A stretch of 40,729 nt of DNA from a virus. The stretch covers positions 1 through 40,729 of the IMG/VR virus record IMGVR_UViG_3300020202_000147. One strand, 5' to 3'. Position 1 is the stretch's first letter, and each line of letters begins with the position of its first letter. Position numbers and translations under genes: made by a program. Below are positions 12,755-19,865 of the stretch, piece after piece. Under the pieces are notes generated by a model. It saw only the letters and a list, made by a program, of their open reading frames with translations, was not told the DNA's origin and ran no database searches.

Positions 12755-12964
12755 TTAAAACTTAAGAAGCTTCCAAAGCTCGGTATTGAGGGCTTTTGCT
12801 ATTCTGACAAGAACGTCAAAGGACGGGTTTTTAGGGTTTCTACCCTCTAAATTCTGAAGGTATTTCACGCTTATTTGAGCTTTCTCGGCAAGCTCGGTTT
12901 GTGTCAATCCGCTTTTCTGCCTTAACGTGTAAATCTTAAAACCGAGTTTTCTGCGATTATCCAC
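12755..12964 (-). CDS. HTH (Cro/CI-type) regulator
   Basis: The 69-residue protein is one HTH_3 domain: LGFKIYTLRQKSGLTQTELA (helices 1-2) and AQISVKYLQNLEGRNPKNPS (recognition helix and following), with FDVLVRIAKALNTELWKLLKF closing it. It lacks the CI dimerisation/peptidase domain, so it is Cro-sized. The start is GTG 12964, directly at an operator-like inverted repeat and without a ribosome site. A GATAAT box 5 nt before GTG would give a leaderless mRNA, as for lambda cI. It is the probable lysogeny regulator. Confidence 0.8.
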   Translation of the reverse strand: MDNRRKLGFKIYTLRQKSGLTQTELAEKAQISVKYLQNLEGRNPKNPSFDVLVRIAKALNTELWKLLKF

Positions 12965-13047
12965 ACGAATAATTATCGTGAAAGTTGCTGAAGATAAGAA
13001 CCATCTATCGAGGGCATTTTATTTTACGCGTGTAAATTATTCTTGTG
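12964..13047. promoter_or_regulatory. Upstream control region of the HTH gene with two operator-like sites
   Basis: Three elements are visible: CACGA-N7-TCGTG at 12964-12980 covering the GTG start; TTTAC-GCGT-GTAAA at about 13022-13036; and a related TGTAAATTATTCTTGTG at 13031-13047. The first and last share an AATAATT-like core and CACRA half with the site at 12737-12752. Possible promoters are weak, for example TTAACA with a 19-bp gap to TAAAAT on the minus strand. Confidence 0.45.
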
Positions 13048-13780
13048 TTAACGGAATGAAATCGGCCTGCTCGCCTTCAATCACGATGCCAACCCCGATC
13101 GTCGGTTTGTTCTTTAAAGGCTTCCCGTATCTAAAAGCATAAGCCTCAACATCGATCAAACATCCGACGTTAAGTCCAAAGATCGTGTTATATCCGTTCG
13201 AGTGGTACATCGCCCCACCGAACGAATGCAGATGACCGATGACCGTGTTCATTCTTTTAATACATGCGGCGTTAATTGCCCCTGACTGGCCGCTGAACCC
13301 CTCCCCGTGAAAGTAAAGGACATTATCAATAATCAGCTCATCCTGCCACGTCCAGCCCTTGGGAGCCTCTAAAAACTCGGATGTCTTCCTTATAAAATAA
13401 GAAGGAATGCCGACCTCCTTAGCCATCTTGAAGGGTCTTGAGGTGTGGTTCGAATTACAGACCTGGACTCTAGGGAAAAGGCAGTACAGCTCCTTCAGGA
13501 ACTTAATCGCCGCGCGAATTTCATCCATAGCCCCCATTGCGTCAGGCTCCGGCCGGTGCCTACTTATAATATGGAAGTCAACCTCATCCCCGATGCAGAC
13601 AACTTTAGTGCATTTGAACTTCTTATAGGTATCACTGAGGAAATCAAGGGCGTGTTTATGCTGGAACGGGGCGTGCAGATCCGAAATGACTAATACGGTG
13701 TCCTTGGCAGGTTTTCTGTCAGTCTGCGGTGTGTTCTTTTTTAATTTGTTTGTTGGCGACCAAGGACGCCAGATGTTCAA
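13037..13780 (-). CDS. Calcineurin-like metallophosphatase
   Basis: The 247-residue protein has the metallophosphoesterase motifs in order: ISDLHAP (residues 32-38), CIGDEVDFH (62-70), CNSNHTSR (108-115, in place of the usual GNHD/E), YFHGE and VIGHLHSF. These bind two metal ions and hydrolyse phosphodiesters or phosphomonoesters. It is the last gene of the late module, next to the papain-like gene. Phage members of the family are thought to act on DNA or nucleotides, but the substrate here is unknown. The Gly-to-Ser change in the GNH motif is unusual but leaves the metal ligands. Confidence 0.85.
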   Translation of the reverse strand: MNIWRPWSPTNKLKKNTPQTDRKPAKDTVLVISDLHAPFQHKHALDFLSDTYKKFKCTKVVCIGDEVDFHIISRHRPEPDAMGAMDEIRAAIKFLKELYCLFPRVQVCNSNHTSRPFKMAKEVGIPSYFIRKTSEFLEAPKGWTWQDELIIDNVLYFHGEGFSGQSGAINAACIKRMNTVIGHLHSFGGAMYHSNGYNTIFGLNVGCLIDVEAYAFRYGKPLKNKPTIGVGIVIEGEQADFIPLTQE

Positions 13781-13788
13781 AAGAACTC

Positions 13789-14313
13789 CTAGACGGTTCT
13801 TAGAACTTCCATGAAATCTTTATGATCTGCGATTTCTTCTAGTCTCTCTTGAGGGTTGGAGGACTCGCAGTCTTTGAAAAATTTATCGCTGGTGGCTTCG
13901 TAAAGGACGGCCCAAGTCTCTTCGTCGCACTTGCTGAATTTTTTATTACCGATCTTTTCGGCAAGTTTTCCCTTAATCTTGGGGTGTAGGAAAAACGTCA
14001 AAGCCTGGGTTGCGACATCTAAATAAGAGTACGGAGTACCCAGTCTTTTTTCTGTGATGATATCAATCGCTGCCTTGTGGAAAGCACTTAGCCACCTCAC
14101 TCGAAATACCCTGATCTTCGACTCGTCATATTTGGTAATGGGCGAGAATTTGCTTTTCATCCACGCGCCATCAGTCTCGTAAATCTGGTTATTTGCGACG
14201 ATCGCAACATGCGAGACTTTCCCGAACGTAAACAGACCGATCAACTTAGACACAAACCCCGTTCCGAACACGAAAATAATATCCCCTGTTTCGTACAGCG
14301 CTGATGGCTTCAT
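13789..14313 (-). CDS. YiiX/NlpC-P60-like permuted papain-fold protein
   Basis: The 174-residue protein has LYETGDIIFVFGT at the N-terminus, then VSHVAIVANNQIYETDGAW with the His in SHVAIV, and KKFSKCDEETWAVLY with the Cys. In the permuted family the His strand precedes the Cys helix, as here. Such enzymes cleave or transfer amide or thioester bonds, including peptidoglycan stems. In phages they can act as virion-associated wall hydrolases or lipid-modifying enzymes. No signal peptide is visible. The ATG overlaps the upstream stop. Confidence 0.75.
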   Translation of the reverse strand: MKPSALYETGDIIFVFGTGFVSKLIGLFTFGKVSHVAIVANNQIYETDGAWMKSKFSPITKYDESKIRVFRVRWLSAFHKAAIDIITEKRLGTPYSYLDVATQALTFFLHPKIKGKLAEKIGNKKFSKCDEETWAVLYEATSDKFFKDCESSNPQERLEEIADHKDFMEVLRTV

Positions 14314-14477
14314 GATTTCGCCGCAGTTCTGGCAGCGATGATCATGCAGTTTTGGATGAATTCGACTTTTTGCTCATCATCCATCGTTTCCCATGCTTTA
14401 TGCAGAAGCATGATCGCTTCAGCTCCTGGGATTAACTCAACCGCTTTTACTGCTCTCTTGCCAAGTTTAGTTTTCAT
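14310..14477 (-). CDS. 55-residue hypothetical protein
   Basis: ATG 14477 lies within the end of the previous gene, and the TGA overlaps the next ATG. The sequence is helical: KAVELIPGAEAIMLLHKAWE then DDEQKVEFIQNCMIIAARTA. No family recognised; coding support is from coupling and composition. Confidence 0.55.
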   Translation of the reverse strand: MKTKLGKRAVKAVELIPGAEAIMLLHKAWETMDDEQKVEFIQNCMIIAARTAAKS

Positions 14478-14685
14478 CGGGGTTTATGACCTCAGGGGTT
14501 AGTAGTGCGCTGCAAGAGTGGTCAAAGATTTGAATATCTTCTATTAGCCAGCGGCGCTGTGCTTTTTTGAAGACAAGCGAAGGATCAGCGTCGAGAGCTT
14601 CTAAATAGATCCTTAAAGTATTAAGCATTTTTAGGGCTTCTTCGATGACTTCTCTAAGTTCGCTGACGCGCTCTTTATTGTCCAT
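14467..14685 (-). CDS. Hypothetical helical protein (72 residues)
   Basis: Starts MDNKERVSELREVIEEALKM, a coiled-coil-like helix, and ends with an acidic tail. The first base of its ATG overlaps the stop of the membrane coiled-coil gene. Function unknown; it belongs to the small gene cluster between fibre and papain-like genes. Confidence 0.55.
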   Translation of the reverse strand: MDNKERVSELREVIEEALKMLNTLRIYLEALDADPSLVFKKAQRRWLIEDIQIFDHSCSALLTPEVINPDEN

Positions 14686-15017
14686 TAAGGTATTAAAACC
14701 GTGAGAGCTTTTATTAATTCCGGAAAGACAGCAGCGTTGAGTTCCTTGCTGATTACAAATAGAAAAAATGATCCGCTTACAATCATATTGATTTTGAAGA
14801 ATTTAATGGCCTGCTTGCTGGCTTTTTCAAATAAAAGAATGTCCTGGTTCGAGTGTGTTGTTAGGCGGTCTGATAAACTGGACATTTTTTCTACTTCGCG
14901 GCGGTATACTTCTGACTCTTCGATGTGTTTGTTGAATTTCGCCCGGTCTTCATCAATAAACGCTTTTATGTACTTAATATCCGTTCTCAGCTCTGCCAGC
15001 TCAGACTCGATACTCAT
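14685..15017 (-). CDS. Coiled-coil membrane protein
   Basis: The 110-residue protein has an N-terminal coiled coil (ESELAELRTDIKYIKAFIDE...) and a C-terminal membrane segment at about residues 76-92 (INMIVSGSFFLFVIS), with a second hydrophobic stretch at the end (LIKALTVLIP). This layout resembles small holin or XhlA-like proteins of phages. It follows the fibre cluster, a usual place for lysis genes. Assignment as a holin is inference. Confidence 0.55.
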   Translation of the reverse strand: MSIESELAELRTDIKYIKAFIDEDRAKFNKHIEESEVYRREVEKMSSLSDRLTTHSNQDILLFEKASKQAIKFFKINMIVSGSFFLFVISKELNAAVFPELIKALTVLIP

Positions 15018-15036
15018 TTATGGTTACTAGCCTCCG

Positions 15037-16431
15037 TTAAGTTATGGTTGCTGTTCTGCGTCTTGCTGCAGGAGCGGCACCACCTTCTGACGGTCTTAAT
15101 GCCACCTGATAACCGGCTGTGTCATCAGAAAGTGTCCAGGTAATCGTTTGATTTCCAGTGGCTCCTGCCGGAGCGATTTCCTTGTCAAATATGATCAAAT
15201 CACGATTTGCTGTATTGATCACTCGCTGGGTGTAGCCGTTACCTGGCCCAGCCGAAAGTGCAGAAGTCGAAGAGTCCACCGTCCCCATCACAAGACTAAA
15301 AGCGCCATCAGTCGCTGTTGTAAGAGAATCGCAATCAGAAACGCTGGAAGGGTCAACGTTGAAATTGTAAGTGGATGTTGTGTCCTCAACGGTTGTTGTG
15401 TTGACACCTGTATAGGTTGCTATAACAACTCCCCAAGCTCCTGAGCTGTTTGAAGTCCAAGCGTATGATGCTGGCTCTGAGCCGCCAGCAACTCGGTAAG
15501 CTACAAGCCCAACAAACACACCTGTTTCATTACGAAGTGAACCGATTGTGGTAAATGAGTTCGCGCCGTTGTTGTCAACTATTGAAGTGGCCGGATTGTT
15601 TGCGTAGACAAACGCAATCACGACATCACCAGATGTAACACCGGTAGGTTTTGTAATGCTGATTGCTGTTCCAGAGCTGCCTGTGGCGTTGCCTGTTCCG
15701 CTTGCCCTAACAGTAATCAGTGCTTTTTGAAACGTTGCCATCGTGGCACCGCTACGGGATACACCGTCCCCAGACCAAGTTGCAGTAACTGATGGAGTGC
15801 TCGTTGATGTAAGAACCCTAATAGCCGTACCGACAGCCTTGTAAGAGGCAGTTCCGGAGCCTTGTGTTTCATTCTGGATATTCGTAAACGAGTTATTGAC
15901 GCTAGAGATCGTGTCAGTATCACCACCGCCACCTGTAACACGATATCCCCACGCAGCGACAACCAATTCGTTGTTTTTGCTTGTTGTACCACTAGCGGTT
16001 ACCGCTTGTGTTGTAACTGTGTTTGTGTATGCGGTGGTGCCAGTCTTGTCCAGTGGGGATGGCCGCCAGGGCCCTTCGAATTCCCGGATTATTGTGGCGT
16101 GTTGATCAGCGGTATTCTGAGTAAAACCCCAAGTCGTTCCGTCTGCAGCCTGAACAACCCGATATCCGATGGCAGTTGAATCGGAGTTGGTTGTATCAGC
16201 GTTTTCAACCGCCTCTAGAAGCGTTCCGGCTACTACGAGATCAGTGTCGTCACCGGCAAAGCATGTTACTACGATCAAATTTCCAGCGGTTGGCGATCCA
16301 GCGAATGTCGCATTGACATTTGAACTACTAGGAGAATCGTTAACAGCTTCCTGAACAATATCCCCGAACGCCGCAAATGCAGTCTTATGCAGGCTCAGAA
16401 ACAGGATCAACAATAATAGGAGTTTCTTCAT
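15037..16431 (-). CDS. Secreted beta-rich fibre/adhesin-like protein with duplicated domain
   Basis: The 464-residue protein begins with a signal peptide, MKKLLLLLILFLSLHKTAFA. Two homologous beta-sandwich domains follow, about 22-235 and 237-450. Each has the order SPTAGNLIVV or GVTSGDVVIA, then GYRVVQAADGTTW or AYRVAGGSEPASY, then a FEG or YTG segment. The composition is Thr/Ser/Gly-rich with few charges, like exported adhesins and phage fibre knobs. It lies at the end of the tail module. It could be a receptor-binding component or a host-surface protein made by the phage. Confidence 0.65.
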   Translation of the reverse strand: MKKLLLLLILFLSLHKTAFAAFGDIVQEAVNDSPSSSNVNATFAGSPTAGNLIVVTCFAGDDTDLVVAGTLLEAVENADTTNSDSTAIGYRVVQAADGTTWGFTQNTADQHATIIREFEGPWRPSPLDKTGTTAYTNTVTTQAVTASGTTSKNNELVVAAWGYRVTGGGGDTDTISSVNNSFTNIQNETQGSGTASYKAVGTAIRVLTSTSTPSVTATWSGDGVSRSGATMATFQKALITVRASGTGNATGSSGTAISITKPTGVTSGDVVIAFVYANNPATSIVDNNGANSFTTIGSLRNETGVFVGLVAYRVAGGSEPASYAWTSNSSGAWGVVIATYTGVNTTTVEDTTSTYNFNVDPSSVSDCDSLTTATDGAFSLVMGTVDSSTSALSAGPGNGYTQRVINTANRDLIIFDKEIAPAGATGNQTITWTLSDDTAGYQVALRPSEGGAAPAARRRTATIT

Positions 16432-16885
16432 AGTCCCTTATAAAATTGCTTGGTTTGTCCCCGTAGGAAAACGCCCTAGCAGCAGCGTTAGCAATTGCGA
16501 AACTAGGTTCAATCTCTATAGCTTTACCATTCGCATCCCGGTACACATTTGGACATTCGATGCGCTCACTACGAATCCTTTCGTAAGTGTTGTCACCAAT
16601 CTCCACCTCGCCGGAATCCTCCAGTTCTTTTTGTCGTTCCGGATCACGAGTAATAAGTAAGACGTATTTTCGTTCGAGATAGCAGGAGGTTCCGTCGTCA
16701 GTTAGTTTCCAGCCTTTGGCAGAAAGCTCCTCAAGCACCGGATTAAGCGACTCTTTGCTTGAAGCGTCAGCGGATGGAAAATAGCTTTCTATGTTCTCAG
16801 AAATCTCGTTAGTAGCTTCAAGTGTTTCGTCAGCAGACGCGGCAGGAGAAATCAACAAAAGAAGGATAAGAATTAATCGTCCCAT
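16385..16885 (-). CDS. Secreted hypothetical protein
   Basis: ATG 16885 overlaps the end of the large fibre gene. MGRLILILLLLISPAASA is a signal peptide. The mature protein (about 148 residues) is acidic, with an alpha/beta central part (KGWKLTDDGTSCYLERKYVL), two Cys that may form a disulfide, and a C-terminal helical part. It overlaps the next gene by 47 nt. No family recognised. The flanking fibre genes suggest a periplasmic partner or chaperone, which is inference. Confidence 0.6.
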   Translation of the reverse strand: MGRLILILLLLISPAASADETLEATNEISENIESYFPSADASSKESLNPVLEELSAKGWKLTDDGTSCYLERKYVLLITRDPERQKELEDSGEVEIGDNTYERIRSERIECPNVYRDANGKAIEIEPSFAIANAAARAFSYGDKPSNFIRDYEETPIIVDPVSEPA

Positions 16886-19074
16886 GTACCCGTCCAGCAA
16901 ACGGAAAACCAAGTGGGGGTTCCGGAGACTGATGCGATATCCACATCAACACGATCTCCGGCAGCGATAGTTGCATCTCCGTCCAATGAAGTGTCTGTGT
17001 CTGGTGTCGAGATGCAGGCGAGATCAACAGAGTCCATATCAGCTGCAGTCCCGTCATCAACCTGCAACATCATATTGACTGTCTGATCTGACTCACACCA
17101 AAGTTTGGTTACTGTAAACCCGTTTGCCGTATCATTCACCCAAACGCTTTTATCATCGGTAGAAGCTGTCGGATCAACGGTGCGGTAGCATTTGGTATCT
17201 GTGTAAGTCTCGGCATCAGCCGCAACGTCGTTTGTTGAAAGCGTGAGACTTCTGCCAGCAGTTAGGGCTGTTTTACTAACAGAAATTGCCGCTGATGAGT
17301 TAATGTCTGCGTTCGTGATCGAATCGTCGGCGATTTCCCCACCCGTACCACCATCCACCGCACCGGCGGCGATTTCGTCGTCTTGAATGCCCAGGGCCTT
17401 AACAGAAACACCGCCGAAAGCTCCGACAGTAAAATTAGTGGTGTCAAACGAAGCAATGCCTGGTGTTGTCACAGTGGCAATGTCAGCAGAAACGATGGCT
17501 TTCCCTGCCACCGCACTTGATGCTTTTAATCCGGTGGTAAAATCAACCGTATCTGCGGAAACTACCTGAACACCGTCTTCTGACACGTTAATCGATCCGC
17601 CACCGGCAGAGGTTTGATCGGTGTAAGTGCAGTCAATTTCCGTGTTGGCTGAATCATAAGTACAAATTTTTGTGTCAGTTAACGTTCCTAAATCTGTGTT
17701 TTCAACCGCGCTCGCGCTATCTACTGTAATGTTGTTCGGAACCTGGGCATCCGTAACCGATCCTTGCAAGGCATCGAGATCGAGCACGCTTTCTAGTTCA
17801 GTCTCAACAGCCGCCTCGTCAAGATCCACAGATCCAAGCCCCGTACCGTCCACATCGCCTACGATATCGAGTGTGGACTCAAGTGTGGACTCGCCAGTTG
17901 CGTCAACCGCGTCGAGGCCATTAATCGTTCCAGTACCAGTAAGAGAGAGGGTTGGAGCAGATAGCGTTGTGGTTGTAAATGTTCCGGTGTTATCAAGGGA
18001 TGCAACGTCCGTAATCGCACCTCCAGCACGCACTCCAAATCCGATTGTTGAGGTGCTATTGGTTCCATTCATCGCGTTCCAGTATCCTGAGATCCTAAGA
18101 GCGCTTCTTCTCGTTCCGGCTTCATCTTCTGCGTCTAAAATAATCCCGGCTCCGAACCCTGCGGCAACGGTGCCTGTGGACATATGAACGTAACGGAGGA
18201 CTGACGTAATGGAATTTGTTGCAGAATCTTCAATTTCAGCCTGGAACTTTGAAAGCGGAGAAGTACAACCAACACAAAGTCTGTCGTTTGTGTCGTCCCA
18301 GAAAAGATTGGCGTTATCCTGCGTAATCAGACCAGAGGTTGTGACGTAAGGAATTGAACCAAGTGTCAGGTCAGATAATTTAAGTCCGGAGAGTGTCGGC
18401 CCGGTGCCGAACACGGCCAACCCGGTTCCCGTTTCATCCGAAAGCGCTGCAGCTAGACCTGCGGAGTTGGAAAGGTCTTCTTCGTAATCAGTGCACGACT
18501 CCACCGCGCCAGAAGCATCCACGCCAAGCGGAGCATTGCCAGCGGCACAATTTGCGCCATTCGCTGCTAAAGCCGTTGCTGTAGTCGCTGCACCGCCCTC
18601 AGATGCACTTCCGGCGTAGTTTCCCGTAGTCTCAGTGCCGAGCGTCACACCATCGTCTTTGATAGAAACAGTCCCACCGGCGGTAACGCCGAAATTATTA
18701 GAATCAAAAGATGCAATGCCTGGGGTTGTGGTGGTTGCAAAATCAGTTGAGACAACCGCCTTCCCTGACGCTGACGTGGTAACCGTGAGACCACTGGTAA
18801 AATTAATCGTGTCCGCACTGGTAACATGAACGCCGTCATTAGAGACCCGAACCGTCCCACCGCTCCCACCGGCCGCCGTATCATCATCCTGGCACGTCCA
18901 CACACCCGAGCCTTGAGATTTAAGGACTTTCCCAGACGCGCAGTTAATGGTTATGTCAGACTCCGACTCCGCACCGACATAATCCGGTTTGCTTGTGAAC
19001 GGATTAAATTTCTTCGCTGCATAGACATTGGAACACAGAGCCAAAAACAAAAGAACAAGAAACGCTTTTTTCAT
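16873..19074 (-). CDS. Large signal-peptide tail-fibre-like protein
   Basis: The 733-residue protein begins MKKAFLVLLFLALCSNVYA, with cleavage before AKKFNPFTSKPDYVG, a motif I have seen at the start of many environmental phage fibres. It is Ser/Thr/Gly/Asp-rich and repetitive. A unit of about 70 residues (GTVRVSNDGVHV...TPGIASFD) at 73-142 recurs at about 489-560 (INVSEDGVQV...TPGIASFD). Asp-rich passages such as TLDIVGDVDGTGLGSVDLDE resemble fibre shaft repeats. The C-terminal 110 residues form a Cys-containing beta domain like that of the 28.4-kb fibre. Probable receptor-binding fibre, unusual in having a Sec signal. Confidence 0.7.
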   Translation of the reverse strand: MKKAFLVLLFLALCSNVYAAKKFNPFTSKPDYVGAESESDITINCASGKVLKSQGSGVWTCQDDDTAAGGSGGTVRVSNDGVHVTSADTINFTSGLTVTTSASGKAVVSTDFATTTTPGIASFDSNNFGVTAGGTVSIKDDGVTLGTETTGNYAGSASEGGAATTATALAANGANCAAGNAPLGVDASGAVESCTDYEEDLSNSAGLAAALSDETGTGLAVFGTGPTLSGLKLSDLTLGSIPYVTTSGLITQDNANLFWDDTNDRLCVGCTSPLSKFQAEIEDSATNSITSVLRYVHMSTGTVAAGFGAGIILDAEDEAGTRRSALRISGYWNAMNGTNSTSTIGFGVRAGGAITDVASLDNTGTFTTTTLSAPTLSLTGTGTINGLDAVDATGESTLESTLDIVGDVDGTGLGSVDLDEAAVETELESVLDLDALQGSVTDAQVPNNITVDSASAVENTDLGTLTDTKICTYDSANTEIDCTYTDQTSAGGGSINVSEDGVQVVSADTVDFTTGLKASSAVAGKAIVSADIATVTTPGIASFDTTNFTVGAFGGVSVKALGIQDDEIAAGAVDGGTGGEIADDSITNADINSSAAISVSKTALTAGRSLTLSTNDVAADAETYTDTKCYRTVDPTASTDDKSVWVNDTANGFTVTKLWCESDQTVNMMLQVDDGTAADMDSVDLACISTPDTDTSLDGDATIAAGDRVDVDIASVSGTPTWFSVCWTGTWDD

Positions 19075-19325
19075 CAGAAGACCTTGTGGTAATAGTCGAA
19101 ACTTAAACTTGCGCGGTTAGTCCAATTGGTCTCGTAAGTACCCGGATTGCCTTTGGCGTATTGGTAAGTATCCGCACCGGCAGAAACGGTTTCTTTTAGG
19201 ATGTACCAAGACCCGTCGGCCCTGACATACCCGTAATAATTTGGAGAGGCGTCATCGTCCTTGTCGGCAATCACATACCCCGAGAGCGTGTGATCGAGCG
19301 TATAAACGTAATTCGAGTTCCCCAT
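19074..19325 (-). CDS. Small beta-rich tail-associated protein
   Basis: The 83-residue protein (YVYTLDHTLSGYVIADKDDD; YYGYVRADGSWYILKE) is Tyr/Asp-rich and beta-like. Similar short proteins sit beside phage tail fibres and can be structural adaptors. The ATG (19325) abuts the stop of the coiled-coil gene. Function inferred from position only. Confidence 0.55.
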   Translation of the reverse strand: MGNSNYVYTLDHTLSGYVIADKDDDASPNYYGYVRADGSWYILKETVSAGADTYQYAKGNPGTYETNWTNRASLSFDYYHKVF

Positions 19326-19768
19326 TATTTATGGGCCTCGTTTTTAATCGCTTCGATGCCGTCAAAAACGCTCTGAATCCATTTTTCTTTTCTCTCGACG
19401 GCAGCTTCTCTGACCGAAAGTCTTGTCTCTTGCTCCCGAAGCGCCCATTGGAATTCAGTCTGTTGCCGTTCTTTTTCAAGCACACTCTGAAGCTTGGACT
19501 CGGTTTCTTTCTGGACATGCTCGATTGCGTTCGTCCGGAGCTTGATGTTTTCCTGTTCCTTGCGAAGCGCTGACTTCTCGATTTCAAACGCTTTCTTTTC
19601 TTTCTCGATCTCGTCTAGGATCTCGTTCGCGCGTTTATTTAACGCGTCTACTTCCTTTTCTTTCCCTCTGACCCAATCAAGAATCCGCGCCTTCTCAGAC
19701 TCCAGCTTCTCGATCTCCGCTCGTAAAACTTTGATATGCTCACTCTTTGCCGCGACTTCGGTTGACAT
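19325..19768 (-). CDS. Coiled-coil protein
   Basis: The 147-residue product is almost one continuous heptad coiled coil (IEKLESEKARIL; KRANEILDEIEKEKKA; ALRKEQENIKLR). It starts after a terminator, just below the 568-residue internal virion protein, with GGAGAAA before the ATG. It may be a scaffold or fibre-shaft component. No family is recognised and sequence similarity to generic coiled coils is not informative. Confidence 0.6.
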   Translation of the reverse strand: MSTEVAAKSEHIKVLRAEIEKLESEKARILDWVRGKEKEVDALNKRANEILDEIEKEKKAFEIEKSALRKEQENIKLRTNAIEHVQKETESKLQSVLEKERQQTEFQWALREQETRLSVREAAVERKEKWIQSVFDGIEAIKNEAHK

Positions 19769-19791
19769 CGTTTTTCTCCTTTAAAGTAAAA

Positions 19792-19846
19792 AAGCCACAA
19801 GACGTTTTGTCCTGTGGCTTAGGCCCGTTTCCGGGGTAAAGCGGTT
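19792..19846 (-). terminator. Tandem-hairpin terminator (copy 1)
   Basis: On the minus strand a small CCCG-GAAA-CGGG tetraloop hairpin (19821-19840) preceded by CCGCTTTA is followed by the terminator stem AAGCCACA/TGTGGCTT and a run of T. It lies right after the stop of the 19866-21572 gene. A similar tandem architecture with shared CCG-TTTACCCC...GGGCCT sequence occurs at 34458-34520. Confidence 0.75.
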
Positions 19847-19865
19847 AAAACTTAGTTAAATTGAG

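Noticed and set aside
17672-18187. 171-codon plus-strand ORF inside the 733-residue fibre gene
   Set aside because: It is antisense to a clear fibre gene, of skewed Ser/Pro/Val composition caused by the complementary Thr/Ser/Asp-rich coding, and has no ribosome site. Similar antisense frames over other fibre genes are shadows.
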